A DNA stretch of 64,000 nucleotides from Streptantibioticus ferralitis (GCF_029223525.1 NZ_JARHTQ010000002.1:1-64000), one strand, 5' to 3'; shown: positions 10,428-19,439, numbered from the stretch's first letter. Notes: generated by a model not told the origin, from the sequence alone. Translations and numbers: made by a program.

Positions 10428-11555
10428 ATGACCCTGTCTGAAAACTCCCCCACATCCGCCGCAGAAGTGGTGATTCCAGCCACGCCGCTGATCCGCTGGG
10501 AGCGCAAGGACTGGATACGCACCGGCGGACTGCTGGCCGCGATAGCCGCACTGCACGTCGTCGCCTTCGCGATCCTGGTGACGATGGTCGCCCCGCACCA
10601 CTACGCCGTCGGCAAGCAGGTCTTCGGCCTCGGCCTGGGCGTCACCGCCTACACCCTGGGCATGCGGCACGCCTTCGACGCCGACCACATAGCCGCCATC
10701 GACAACACCACCCGCAAGCTGATGGCCGACGGCAAGCGTCCCATCTCGGTGGGCTTCTGGTTCGCCCTCGGCCACTCCACCATCGTGATCGTCCTCGCCG
10801 GGGGCATCGCTGCCGGAGCGCGTTTCGCCACCACCTTGACCAACGACAACTCTGGCACCCGCCAGACCCTCGGCGTGGTCGGCACCAGCGTCTCGGGGGG
10901 CTTCCTCTACCTGATCGCCGCCCTCAACCTGCTCTCCCTGGCCGGGATCTACCGGGTCTTCAAGGCCATGCGGGCAGGCCAGTTCGACGAGCACGAACTG
11001 GAAAAGCACCTGGACTCCCGCGGCTTCATGAACCGCATCCTGGGACGGCTGACCAAGTCCATCACCCGCCCCGGCCAGATGTACCCCGTCGGCCTGCTGT
11101 TCGGCATCGGCTTCGACACCGCCACCGAGGTCGCCTTGATGGTGATGGCGGGCTCGGGTGCGGCCGCCGGACTGCCCTGGTACGCGATCCTGTGCCTGCC
11201 GCTGCTGTTCGCCGCCGGAATGAGCCTGTTCGACACCCTGGACGGCACCTTCATGAACTTCGCCTACCACTGGGCGTTCTCCAACCCGGTGCGCAAGGTC
11301 TACTACAACCTCACCATCACCGGCCTGTCCATCGCGGTCGCCTTCCTCATCGGCACCATCGAACTGGTCGGCGTGCTGCACGACCAGCTCAACCTGAACG
11401 ACGCCGTCACCAACTGGATCTCCGGCATCGACCTGAACAACGTGGGCTTCATCATCGTCGGCCTGTTCGTGGTGGTCTGGGCCTGCGCCCTGGGCTACTG
11501 GCGACTGGCCAAGGTCGAACACCGCTGGAAGCCAAAGGCCGCGGAACCCAACTGA
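10428..11555 (+). CDS. NiCoT-family cobalt/nickel permease
   Basis: A 375-residue inner-membrane transporter with about eight predicted helices. It has the NiCoT signature GMRHAFDADHIAAIDN in helix II, LGHSTIVI, GFDTATEV and GMSLFDTLDG. Family members (HoxN, NixA, NhlF) import Ni2+ or Co2+. The cobalamin riboswitch upstream argues for cobalt delivery to B12 synthesis. I chose the ATG at 10428, ten bases after GGAGAGG, over an upstream GTG at 10407. The neighbouring divergent ArsR regulator may add metal control. Confidence 0.93.
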   Translation: MTLSENSPTSAAEVVIPATPLIRWERKDWIRTGGLLAAIAALHVVAFAILVTMVAPHHYAVGKQVFGLGLGVTAYTLGMRHAFDADHIAAIDNTTRKLMADGKRPISVGFWFALGHSTIVIVLAGGIAAGARFATTLTNDNSGTRQTLGVVGTSVSGGFLYLIAALNLLSLAGIYRVFKAMRAGQFDEHELEKHLDSRGFMNRILGRLTKSITRPGQMYPVGLLFGIGFDTATEVALMVMAGSGAAAGLPWYAILCLPLLFAAGMSLFDTLDGTFMNFAYHWAFSNPVRKVYYNLTITGLSIAVAFLIGTIELVGVLHDQLNLNDAVTNWISGIDLNNVGFIIVGLFVVVWACALGYWRLAKVEHRWKPKAAEPN

Positions 11556-11633
11556 TCCTGCGGTCCGGTCGCTCAGCGGACTTGCTCCGATGACGGGTGA
11601 AGGCTCGGCGTTGAGCGGCACAAGGTGAACCGT

Positions 11634-11671
11634 CGCTTGGCGCCTGGGCCTTGGGAGCCCGGCGCCAAGCG
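11634..11671. terminator. bidirectional hairpin between convergent genes
   Basis: CGCTTGGCGCC at 11634-11644 is perfectly complementary to GGCGCCAAGCG at 11661-11671. It sits between the ends of the permease and enoyl-CoA hydratase genes, which converge. No T-run follows, which is usual for high-GC actinobacteria. Confidence 0.75.
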
Positions 11672-11683
11672 GTGGTTCGGAGC

Positions 11684-12361
11684 TCACCGGTGGGAGAACT
11701 CCGGTTGCCGCTTCTCCACGAAGGCCGCCATGCCCTCTTTTTGATCGGCTGTCGCGAACAGGGCGTGGAACAGGCGCCGTTCGAAACGCACGCCTTCCGT
11801 GAGCGAGGTCTCGAAGGCGCGATTGACGGCTTCCTTCGCCATCATGGCGACCGGTGCGGACATGCCTGCCACGGTCTTGGCGACCGCGAGGGCCTCGGTG
11901 AGCAGAGCGTCGGCGGGGACGATCCGGGAGACCAGGCCCGCCCGTTCCGCTTCCTCTCCGTCCATGGTGCGGCCGGTCAGGCACAGCTCCATGGCCTTGG
12001 CTTCGCCCACGGCGTGGGTGAGGCGCTGGGAGCCGCCGATGCCGGGGATGACGCCGAGTTTGATCTCGGGCTGGCCGAAGACCGCGGTGTCGGCAGCGAG
12101 CAGGATGTCGCACAGCATGGCGAGTTCGCATCCGCCGCCGAGCGCGTAACCGGCGACGGCTGCGACCGTGGGGGTACGTAGCTGACCCAGCCGGTCCCAG
12201 GCGGTGAACCAGTCGCTGGGATACATGTCCATATAGCCCTGCGGCTTCATCTCTTCGATGTCCGCCCCGGCGGCGAAGGCCTTCTCCGAGCCGGTGATGA
12301 CGATGCAGCCGACGTCGGGGTCGCGGTCGAGCGCCTCCGTCGCCGCCACGATCTCGTTCAT
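11684..12361 (-). CDS. enoyl-CoA hydratase/isomerase family protein, N-terminus incomplete
   Basis: The ATG-initiated frame gives 225 residues of a crotonase-fold enzyme, which adds water to enoyl-CoA in beta-oxidation. The oxyanion-hole segment [11 protein letters not shown] and both catalytic glutamates, [11 protein letters not shown] and [12 protein letters not shown], are present. Family similarity clearly continues upstream of the ATG as [20 protein letters not shown] (to about 12433), but no start codon is found in that frame before a stop at 12500. The first ten or so residues of a normal 255-260 residue enzyme are therefore lost or shifted. It may be a pseudogene, or start weakly. Confidence 0.8.
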   Translation of the reverse strand: MNEIVAATEALDRDPDVGCIVITGSEKAFAAGADIEEMKPQGYMDMYPSDWFTAWDRLGQLRTPTVAAVAGYALGGGCELAMLCDILLAADTAVFGQPEIKLGVIPGIGGSQRLTHAVGEAKAMELCLTGRTMDGEEAERAGLVSRIVPADALLTEALAVAKTVAGMSAPVAMMAKEAVNRAFETSLTEGVRFERRLFHALFATADQKEGMAAFVEKRQPEFSHR

Positions 12362-12508
12362 GACCTGGAGATTGAGCGCGTTGAGCGCCGCGGGCCGGTT
12401 GAGAGTGACGAGCGCGGTACGACCCTTGCGGCTGTGCCCGATGTCAGGCGAACAGCGAACCCCAACAAGAAACGATCTTGCCGGGATTAAACGCCAAGCT
12501 TAGCTTCG

Positions 12509-14047
12509 TCAGGGCGGAGTTCCAGGCCTGAGGATGACGGAGGTGTAGTGGTTGGCGAAGAAATATGCGTAGGACAGGCCTTCGTCGATATTGCCGAACT
12601 GGTCGCTCATCATGGTCATCAGCGCCGTAGTGCGGGTGCCGTCGCCGGCGTAGGCGGTGAACTGCTGGTTGGGTGGCATGCCAGTGGCGCCGATGTCGAC
12701 TTCGTCGATGCCGGGGAGTGCCCGGATCAGGGCCGTGCCCCGGCCGGAGCTACCGAGGACGCGCAGGGCGAGGTTCTGCGTGCGCATGCCCAGACCTTGC
12801 CGGCCCAGGTTGAGTGTGCTGGTGGCAGGAGTGCTGCGCGCCACGTACACCAGCCCCATCGGCGACTGGCCGATGCGGAGGGTCGTGATCACCGACATCC
12901 TTTGCGTGTCGATGACGTCGACCGCGTCGGAGTTCTGCAGGGCGACGTAGACCCTGGTGTTGTCCGGGCTCGGCCAGATGCCGTGGGAACCGTAGCCGTG
13001 GTTGTGAATGACCTTCACCAGCGTGGGCGGCGCACCGTTGGGCGACCGGCGGTACACCAAGGTCTCGTTCAGTCCGCCCACGGTCTGATAGGCGTAGTCG
13101 ACGCCGCCGACCGTGACGAAGTTGGGGTGGTTGGTGCGCGGCCCCGTGCGCAGCACCGCCTCCACACGGTAGGTGCGTGCATTGAGCACAGCGGTGGTCC
13201 GGCCGTTGGTGGGCATGCCGAGCCAGATCTCCCGGCCGTCGGGTGAGACAGCCTCGTCGGAGGACCCACCCGCCTGCTCGGGGATCGGCACGCGCCTGAT
13301 GATCCGGCGGGAGGCCACGTCGATCACGTCCAGCACCAAGGCGCGCAGGTGGTTGACGTAGGCGAGTTTGCCGTCTGGGCTGAAGACCACCTTCGACGGC
13401 CCGTCCTCGGTGTGGATCCGGTCGACCTCCCTGCCGGCCCGCCAGTCGATCACCGAGACGTAGTCCTGGCCGCGCACCGCCACCCACAGCCGCGTGCCGT
13501 CGGGCGAGAAGAATCCCTCGTGCGGCGCCCGCCCGACGTACACGGTGCGCACTACTCGGTTGGTCGCGGTGTCAATGACATGGACGGCGTTGGTGGTCAC
13601 GTCGATCACGTCGAGCCACTTCCCGTCCCGGGAAAAGCCCAGGCCGTGCACGTCGATCTGCCCGTCGTACATCGCCCCCAGCACGTCCGCGCCGGGGCTC
13701 AACCGCGGCTTGCCCAGAGCGATCGTGCCCAGCACCGTGTTCGTCGCCGGATTGATGACACTGACCGTGTTGGAGTCCTGGTCGGCGGTGTACACCCGAT
13801 CGTTCCCCGAGATCGGCTGCGCCCCGGGCAGCGCCGGGGGTTCGATCGGCGTGCCATGCACTGGTTCAGAGAGCGGAACCGCTCTGTCCGTCTGCGAGGG
13901 GCCGTCGATTGACCCCACCGTGGGTCTCGGCACCGGACCGAGGTGGGAGGCCCACGGTTGCTGCGTTCTGGTTGTCGTGCAACCGGCGATCGACGCGTAC
14001 ACGACCGCCGCCACGATCGCGAGGGCCAAGCTGGGTTTCGCAGGCAT
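12509..14047 (-). CDS. exported YVTN beta-propeller repeat lipoprotein
   Basis: 512 residues from the ATG at 14047, which follows AAGGAG by six bases. A short signal peptide ends in the lipobox SIAGC (Cys23), so the protein should be lipidated and held at the outer face of the membrane. The body has repeated blades of the YVTN type: DSNTVSVINPATNTVLGTI, TNAVHVIDTATNRVVRTVYVG, DYVSVIDWRAGREVDRI and SDAVDVIDTQRMSVITTL, together forming a probable seven-bladed propeller. The function of such proteins is mostly unknown (surface binding or scaffold). It is a single gene with no obvious partners. Confidence 0.85.
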   Translation of the reverse strand: MPAKPSLALAIVAAVVYASIAGCTTTRTQQPWASHLGPVPRPTVGSIDGPSQTDRAVPLSEPVHGTPIEPPALPGAQPISGNDRVYTADQDSNTVSVINPATNTVLGTIALGKPRLSPGADVLGAMYDGQIDVHGLGFSRDGKWLDVIDVTTNAVHVIDTATNRVVRTVYVGRAPHEGFFSPDGTRLWVAVRGQDYVSVIDWRAGREVDRIHTEDGPSKVVFSPDGKLAYVNHLRALVLDVIDVASRRIIRRVPIPEQAGGSSDEAVSPDGREIWLGMPTNGRTTAVLNARTYRVEAVLRTGPRTNHPNFVTVGGVDYAYQTVGGLNETLVYRRSPNGAPPTLVKVIHNHGYGSHGIWPSPDNTRVYVALQNSDAVDVIDTQRMSVITTLRIGQSPMGLVYVARSTPATSTLNLGRQGLGMRTQNLALRVLGSSGRGTALIRALPGIDEVDIGATGMPPNQQFTAYAGDGTRTTALMTMMSDQFGNIDEGLSYAYFFANHYTSVILRPGTPP

Positions 14048-14231
14048 GGCCACTCCTTGTGGTCAGGTCGCCGACCGCGGATAACCCGCGTAGAAAGCTG
14101 CCACCGGGCTCTTGGCTTGTGGGGTCTGTGCCGCGTGGCGTGAGAGGTTGCGGCAGGGGCTGGCCGCTGCGTTCGTCAAAGGCCGCTGGCGAGAGCGGCG
14201 CCTGTCATCGCGGCGCCGAGGTCACCTCCTC

Positions 14232-14261
14232 CGAACGCGTTCACATATTCCCGAACGCGTT
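14232..14261. repeat. direct repeat of CGAACGCGTT, candidate operator
   Basis: CCGAACGCGTTCAC and CCGAACGCGTTACC occur 20 bases apart. Each contains the palindrome AACGCGTT. A two-turn spacing of palindromes is typical of a dimer-pair binding site. They lie about 190 bases upstream of the propeller lipoprotein gene. Confidence 0.45.
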
Positions 14262-14421
14262 ACCGGTGACGCCGGTAGCCCGAATCGTCGTCGAGTCATC
14301 ATGGAATCTAACGGACACTTTCGACGTGTTCACCTCGGCCGGAGGTTTCCACTCGGACGGCCCGTCTCGAACGGCGGAAAAGTGCACGGTCGTGCAGACT
14401 TCGTGCGGTGTCCGCCGAACG

Positions 14422-14449
14422 GGTTCACGCCGGTTCACGTCGGTTCACG
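14422..14449. repeat. three direct repeats of GGTTCACG at 10-base spacing
   Basis: GGTTCACG starts at 14422, 14432 and 14442, exactly one helical turn apart, followed at about 14461 by the palindrome CTTAACTTAAG. Phased direct repeats suggest cooperative binding of a regulator, but no regulator gene is adjacent. Confidence 0.45.
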
Positions 14450-14890
14450 GCGGGTCGACCTTAACTTAAGACCGGCGCCTCAGCCGTCGGTCGGGGCGAT
14501 TCCCGTGGGGCATGAGCCGCCCCGCTCGCCGTCGGATGGGTCACTCAGCCTTGACGTCCGTGCCGCCGAGGGTGTGCTGCTATGTGGCCTGAGTCGCTTA
14601 AGTCACCCGTTGCCAGGAAGGTCTTCGCTCTTTTCAAGGACGAGCACGGCGTTGGGTGGGAGAGTCATACCGATGACTGTGACGGCCGCTCACGTCGTGC
14701 TGCCACCAAAAGATTCAGCGTCTTTACAGCTGGGCGCGCACGAACGGGCGATGGGCGAAGTCCGCTGAGCGTGCCGATGGCCTCCCCCGGTGCGCGCTGT
14801 GGTGATGTTGAGGTCGCCCGTTTCCTTCAGCTTCCCGCAGGGGGTTCCGTGCGGCCCCAGCGAGGGGCGAACACACAGGTCCGAGCCACA

Positions 14891-14987
14891 GTCGGGCCAG
14901 TCAAGCCGATTGTCGCGAAGACATTCCCGCTCGAGTCCGCGGCGGAGGCCCTGCAGCACCTCGTGGAGGGCCGCCGTTCGTTCGGGT
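14891..14987 (+). pseudogene. C-terminal scrap of a zinc-type alcohol dehydrogenase
   Basis: The segment VKPIVAKTFPLESAAEALQH and the following LVEGRRSFG match the final helix region of medium-chain dehydrogenases (family pattern: V-I-D-R-T-F-P-L-x-E-A-A-E-A-H-R-x-L-E-x-G). Nothing upstream in frame belongs to that family. The scrap lies directly before an intact dehydrogenase of the same superfamily. Confidence 0.65.
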
Positions 14988-15069
14988 GCTCCTCGAGATC
15001 TTACGCGAAATCACGCCCGCCCTGCCGGCGCCGTCGCGGCCGGGCATGTCATCAGATGGGAGCGGAAAC

Positions 15070-16182
15070 ATGAAGCAGACTCAAAAGACTCCGAAGACGT
15101 TTCTCGGCGTCGGTTACACAAGAGACCGAGCTGGGCTGCCGCTGGAGGCGGTGCGTGTTCCCGTCCCGCAGCCGACGGCCGACCAGGTTCTGATCCGCGT
15201 CGCCGCCTCGTCGCTCAACCCGCTGGAGTACAAGCTGGCCGACCTCAATTTCATGGGACGGACGCCCCCCGTCGTTCTCGGTCTTGACCTCGCGGGCGTG
15301 GTGGTCGCCGTGGGCCATGGTGTGAGTGGCGTAGCCGTCGGCGACGCGGTGGCGGCCATGGCCGATTTGAACGGTGATGGCGGCTGGGCCGCAACGGGCG
15401 GGAGCGGAAGCGAAGGCGGCTATGCCGTCGCCCGCCAATTCCTCACCGCCCGCAAGCCGCCATCCCTGAGCTTCCGCGATGCGGCGGCGCTTCCGATGGC
15501 CTTCCTGTCCGCTTTCGCGAGTCTTTTCCGGGCCGTCCAGGACGGTGACACGGTCTATATCCCGGGCGGTGGCGGCGGCGTCGGGCATCTCGCCGTGCAG
15601 ATGGCGGCGCGTGCCCTGGGGGCCGGACTGGTCATCAGCAGCGGCAGTACGCCGCAATCGATCGAACTGGCCCGGCATTCCGGAGCCCAACACGTTTTCG
15701 ACTACAAGCGCGACGACATCCCGGCCGAAATCGCGAAGCTGACAAGCAGCCGGGGCGTTGACCTCGTCTTCGACGCCACCTACAGCGAGCAGGGCTTTGT
15801 CGAGACCGCGAAGACCGTCCGGCGGGGCGGCAGTTGGATCGTGCTCGGCGTCGGCCCCGGCAAGACGACACGCTTGGTCGATACGCACAGCCCGGTGGAT
15901 GCCATCCTGGCCGAGCGCGGCGCCCAGCATGTCAACGTCAATTTGCTGCGCTACTTCTCTGAACCCGCCACGCTCGACAGCGAGGCGCTTGCCCTTCTCC
16001 AACGCGGGATGGCTCTGGCGATGGAGTGGGCGACGCAGGGACTTGTGGTCCCGCACGTCAGCCAGACCATCGACAGCACCGTTGAGGCGATCAATGCAGG
16101 ACTGCAGTCGCTTAAGGCGGGCCGTGGCACACTAGGCAAGGTGGCGGTGATCGTGGATCGCGACCTGGCCGCAGCGAAGTGA
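15070..16182 (+). CDS. NAD(P)-dependent medium-chain dehydrogenase (quinone oxidoreductase-like)
   Basis: 370 residues. The N-terminal GroES-like domain includes PTADQVLIRVAASSLNPLEYK and LGLDLAGVVVAVGHGVSGVAVGD. The Rossmann nucleotide loop is IPGGGGGVGHLAVQMAARALGA near residue 165. There are no structural-zinc cysteines, which places it with the zinc-free NADPH:quinone oxidoreductase branch; the substrate is unknown. The ATG at 15070 was chosen because similarity begins there. The scrap of a related gene just upstream suggests past recombination between dehydrogenases. Confidence 0.85.
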   Translation: MKQTQKTPKTFLGVGYTRDRAGLPLEAVRVPVPQPTADQVLIRVAASSLNPLEYKLADLNFMGRTPPVVLGLDLAGVVVAVGHGVSGVAVGDAVAAMADLNGDGGWAATGGSGSEGGYAVARQFLTARKPPSLSFRDAAALPMAFLSAFASLFRAVQDGDTVYIPGGGGGVGHLAVQMAARALGAGLVISSGSTPQSIELARHSGAQHVFDYKRDDIPAEIAKLTSSRGVDLVFDATYSEQGFVETAKTVRRGGSWIVLGVGPGKTTRLVDTHSPVDAILAERGAQHVNVNLLRYFSEPATLDSEALALLQRGMALAMEWATQGLVVPHVSQTIDSTVEAINAGLQSLKAGRGTLGKVAVIVDRDLAAAK

Positions 16183-16219
16183 CGGGCAGACGCCTGTTCT
16201 CCCACGATGATGCGCGCAG

Positions 16220-16368
16220 GCGAGCGACGAGTTCGGTGGCGTGCGCACGCACACCATCCCCGAAGCCTTGGCGATATCGATCGCGGCGACCCGCTCGCCC
16301 CGCTCGGTGGCCTGCTCGCTCACCTCCGCCGTGCCCGCCTTGATGTCTTGCTGTCCAATGTGGGTCAA
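16220..16368 (-). pseudogene. IS110-family transposase, N-terminal scrap
   Basis: The minus-strand frame from a TTG at 16368 reads THIGQQDIKAGTAEVSEQAT then ERVAAIDIAKASGMVCVRTP. This is the beginning of the IS110 DEDD domain (family pattern A-A-I-D-V-A-K-x-S-G-M-V-C-T-R, where the Asp is the first catalytic residue). Similarity ends after about 45 residues, so the element is dead. Confidence 0.75.
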
Positions 16369-16391
16369 CCTCCCGTAGCGCGCTTCTCGGA

Positions 16392-16424
16392 AACGGCCCG
16401 ACGGATGACGACCGCCGGGCCGTT
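16392..16424. terminator. hairpin
   Basis: AACGGCCCG at 16392-16400 pairs perfectly with CGGGCCGTT at 16416-16424, with a 15-base loop. It lies between two gene remnants and may once have been a terminator. Confidence 0.5.
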
Positions 16425-16436
16425 GTCGTGCCGGGC

Positions 16437-16830
16437 CTAGCGCAGCGTCTCCGCTACACGGTCACGCAGCCGCTCATCGCTGAGGCTCGGCGTCTCCCGC
16501 CACGCAGCGTCCGTGACCTCCTCCGTCTGCAACTCGGCCACATCCGCGTCCGTGCGGGACAGGAACCGAAAGTCGATGTGCTGGTGATCCGCCTCGCCCT
16601 TGGCCCGGTCGGCGGGGATCGGGTGCCCATCGATGTGCACGGGCCGACCACCCGCCGCGGAGACGAGCGGCGACGGGGATGCCGGTCTCCTCCGTCAACT
16701 CCCGCAGCGCCGCGCCCAGCAGCGTGGCGTCATCGGCCTCCAGGTGGCCGCCCGGCAGTAGCCACTTGTCCAGCAATAACGAGGGCCGTCACCCGGTCGC
16801 TGTAGTACTCCCGGCCGCGCACGGGTAATT
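16437..16830 (-). pseudogene. Nudix hydrolase, frameshifted
   Basis: Three minus-strand frames must be joined. YYSDRVTALVIA (about 16790-16830) is followed in a second frame by the complete Nudix box, with PGGHLEADDATLLGAALREL then TEETGIP (pattern G-x5-E-x7-R-E-x-x-E-E-x-G). A third frame from about 16640 runs DGHPIPADRAKGEADHQHID to a stop at 16437. At least two frameshifts break the gene. A working version would hydrolyse a nucleoside diphosphate derivative. Confidence 0.8.
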
Positions 16831-16890
16831 CACCAGCCAGCCGCAGCGTGGCTTTCACCGATCGCTCCAACTCCAAGGCGACCGCCGCCG

Positions 16891-17150
16891 GCAGGCCAGT
16901 GAGCGTATCGAGGCCCTGGAGGCGGCCGGCTGCACGAAGATCTTCGCAGGAGAAGATCAGCACCCGGGTCAAGCACCGCCCCGAGATGGCGGCCGCGCTC
17001 AAGCTCGCGCACGACATCAAGGAGACCGCGCCGGACCAGGTGGTCATCCTGCCGTGCACGAGATGAAGCGCCTGGCCCGCAACGCGGCCGAGCTCATGCA
17101 GCTCTCCGCCGACCTGGGAGAAGACCGGCATCCTGCTCGAACTCCTCACC
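16891..17150 (+). pseudogene. serine recombinase (resolvase/invertase) N-terminal domain, frameshifted
   Basis: The pieces fit together only across frames: ASERIEALEAAGCTKIFA, then EKISTRVKHRPEMAAALKLA, then VHEMKRLARNAAELMQLSADL, then EKTGILLELLT. This order matches the resolvase catalytic domain (family pattern: L-x-x-A-G-C-x-x-I-F-x-E-K ... RPE ... L-x-R-L-A-R-N). At least three single-base shifts inactivate it. It overlaps no other gene. Confidence 0.8.
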
Positions 17151-17821
17151 GCCCGCCGGGCCCCCAGGAAGGTATGGAAAGGACGGGCGGGACGACGCCC
17201 AGGGTCCGGCCGGACCGCCGCCGAGCGGCTGGACGTTCACCTACACGGATGCGCTCGGGAAGAGCGCGACGTGCAACTGCACGCCGGACAGTCCTGGTTC
17301 GGCCCACCACGGCTGCACACCGGGATCCAGCTCAGGGCCCTTGTCATCGCCTGCTCTGGGTGGTTTGGGCGCGGTGACGCTGCTGCTGTCGGCCGCGTAC
17401 CGGCGGCTCGGCCCCCGTGTCGACTGATCTGCTGAGCTTGCCCCCGTCTGGCCTCACGGCCGGGCGGGGACGTTCTGCTGCGTCTATGTGGGCCGCACCC
17501 GCGTGTGGGTGACCTGCGGCCACGTTCGGGTGTGCGGCTGGTCGCCGTACGAGTGTGATCGCTCTTCGCTGGTGGCGTCGTGCCGCCGTTGCCGGTCTTC
17601 TACCGCAGCCGCCTGAAGTTGGCTCCGGTGGTGCTTGGCTGCATCCGGGGCGGCGCAATAGCTGATCAACGCGGCTGCGACCTGCGGGCGACGATAGCCG
17701 GTCGGCTTTCTGACGTGCTGCCGAGCTGTCGGCAGTTATCGGCCTTGGCCATTGGGTGCCCTTCCCCGTCGGCAGCTGGCCCGGGGAAGGGCACTCCTCG
17801 ATACACCGGCCCTCGCGCCTG
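17151..17821. other. region without a supported gene
   Basis: About 670 bases between the recombinase remnant and the secreted protein. A plus-strand frame at about 17220-17425 reads GWTFTYTDALGKSATCNCTP and continues to a hydrophobic stretch, but I do not recognise it. The rest shows only overlapping high-GC frames. Confidence 0.4.
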
Positions 17822-18703
17822 CTACGGAGCGGTCCCCGTGTCTGTTGGAGCAGCCCCGGACTGTGTTGAGGCAGCAGCCCCGGACTCACAGCCGCATGCG
17901 GCGGCCTGTTCGGGAGTAAGCCCTAGTACTCCCGCGGCTGCTGACGCGGCCCCAGGTGAGATGGTGGGCTGCGTGGTTTGCGGCGCACCGAACTCTGTCA
18001 GTGGAGACGCTAGAGGGCTTCCAGGAATCTTTCCGAGCGGAGACGCTAGAGGGTTTCCAGGAACGTTTGTCAGCTGTGAATAAGGTCCACTCTGCTGCGG
18101 CCTAGAAACACTTTCAGGCCCGGTCGCCGGCGGGGTGGTCGTTGCCGAGGGTGCGGTCGACTGTGCGCCGCCCTGCTGCGGAGCTGTCGCGGGCGCGGTA
18201 GTCGTTGCCGAGGGCGTGGTCGACTGTGTGCTGCCCTGCTGCGGAGCTGTCGCCGGCGCAGTAGTCGTTGCTGAGGGCCCGGAAGTAACTACGGCATGCG
18301 TTATTCCGTAGAGTCCGATATTTCCCAAAGATTTTGCTTCGTTGTAACCGAAACCGTACCCCTCGGCCTGACCACGGTACTTCCCAAGGTCGTATTGGGT
18401 CATATGCCCCGAGGGGGCTGGAACGGGCGTGTAGGACTTCCCGCTGTAATAGTCGGTCTTGCCTTGCTGTGCTCCAAGGTGGTAGCCATCAGCGAAGCCG
18501 CCGTTGTAGTCGTTGGGATTGGATTGGCCTCCTTGTCCGACGTAGTCGTGGATGGCCGGGGTTGCTACCAGTGCCTGCACTTGGGGCGGGGGAGCCTTTG
18601 CCAGCGCTGGGCTGACGCCGCCGAAGAGGGTGCCGGTCGCCAGCGCGGCGACTATGGCGGCACCGGCCGCTCGCTTGCGTTGCTTGGCGGACTTGCTGGA
18701 CAT
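17822..18703 (-). CDS. secreted low-complexity protein of unknown function
   Basis: 293 residues with a clear signal peptide (KQRKRAAG, then a hydrophobic core, ending PALA at about residue 35). The mature N-terminus contains two related glycine/tyrosine-rich units, DYNGGFADGYHLGAQQGKTD and DLGKYRGQAEGYGFGYNEAK. Next come three near-identical units of the PSATTTAPATAPQQG type, then PGNPLASPLGK and PGSPLASPLTE. The C-terminus has CGCE. The repeats are visible in the DNA as 57-60 base units (about 18120-18290) and as a 30-base duplication (about 18003-18066). The Thr/Pro-rich part looks like a wall-spanning stalk. I do not recognise a family. Confidence 0.7.
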   Translation of the reverse strand: MSSKSAKQRKRAAGAAIVAALATGTLFGGVSPALAKAPPPQVQALVATPAIHDYVGQGGQSNPNDYNGGFADGYHLGAQQGKTDYYSGKSYTPVPAPSGHMTQYDLGKYRGQAEGYGFGYNEAKSLGNIGLYGITHAVVTSGPSATTTAPATAPQQGSTQSTTPSATTTAPATAPQQGGAQSTAPSATTTPPATGPESVSRPQQSGPYSQLTNVPGNPLASPLGKIPGSPLASPLTEFGAPQTTQPTISPGAASAAAGVLGLTPEQAAACGCESGAAASTQSGAAPTDTGTAP

Positions 18704-18920
18704 TTCAACTTTTCCTTAACATTTCGACTCTCTTTTAATTGAGGCTACGGCGGGGTGTTGGTATCGCGAGGGGGTCGAACGGCCCATGGCGCGTGAGCCT
18801 GTCGGGCACCACATCTGCAGCGGGTTCACCCATGCCCTGTCCATCCGTGACAGCAGTACTAGATCGCCTGTGACGGCGCCCTGACGGGCTCCGCTATTCG
18901 ATCGTTTGTACGATTACGGC

Positions 18921-19034
18921 ATGGCTGAGGAGGGCATTTACGCGGGCGCCGGGCCGTGGGCGCGCGTGCAGCTGCCTCGCGGCCAGAACCTGCGGGTGGC
19001 CGTGACCGGGCGCCGCCGGGTGAAAGGCGGCTGA
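18921..19034 (+). CDS. possible 37-residue peptide
   Basis: ATG to TGA encodes MAEEGIYAGAGPWARVQLPR and 17 more residues. The frame is plausible in composition, but I see no strong ribosome binding site and recognise no family. It may be the start of a truncated gene upstream of the integrase remnant. Confidence 0.25.
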   Translation: MAEEGIYAGAGPWARVQLPRGQNLRVAVTGRRRVKGG

Positions 19035-19152
19035 TGGTACGAGTATCTCTACTTCGATCACCTTGTGAGGCACGTGAGTTGGTGCTGGCTTTCGGGCTGA
19101 ACATGGCTGGTATCAGTGATGTCCGGGCGGCATTGGCGTCGTTGGCCAGCTC

Positions 19153-19435
19153 GTGAGATTTCATGCCGAGCGGGCGGTCTTCCCGCGGGATGGTGCTGTT
19201 TCGTGGGTCGTAGTTGATGAGGGCTTTCAACTGCATCCGGGAGCCACGGCATTCTTGGCTGCGGTGCAGGGACGGGGCGGGTCGGCGAACACGGAGCGCG
19301 TGTACGCGGGCCGGGTTGCTCTCTATCTGATGTGGTGTTCAGAGCGGGGGGTGGATTGGACCCGGTCGGGATTTGAGAACCTGCTCCGGTTTCGGGAGCG
19401 GCCAGTCAGAGAGCCGGTGGTGACGCGCGCCAGTC
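19153..19435 (+). pseudogene. tyrosine recombinase/integrase, N-terminal (SAM-like) part only
   Basis: From a GTG at 19153 the frame reads MRFHAERAVFPRDGAVSWVV, then GFQLHPGATAFLAA, then SANTERVYAGRVALYLMWCSE. This is the core-binding domain of a family of actinobacterial integrases. Similarity is lost after about 95 residues (near VREP), before any catalytic R/H/Y residues. The sequence then changes into a hydrolase tail in another frame. Confidence 0.75.
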
Positions 19436-19439
19436 GGCC

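Larger units (their letters stand above)
14048..14890. other. intergenic stretch with short repeats, no supported gene
   Basis: About 840 bases separate the propeller lipoprotein from the next recognisable coding remnant. I see no frame with family similarity. Two clusters of short repeats are listed separately. A small plus-strand frame at about 14674-14768 (31 residues, starting MTVTAAHVVLPP) is open but unsupported. Confidence 0.5.
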
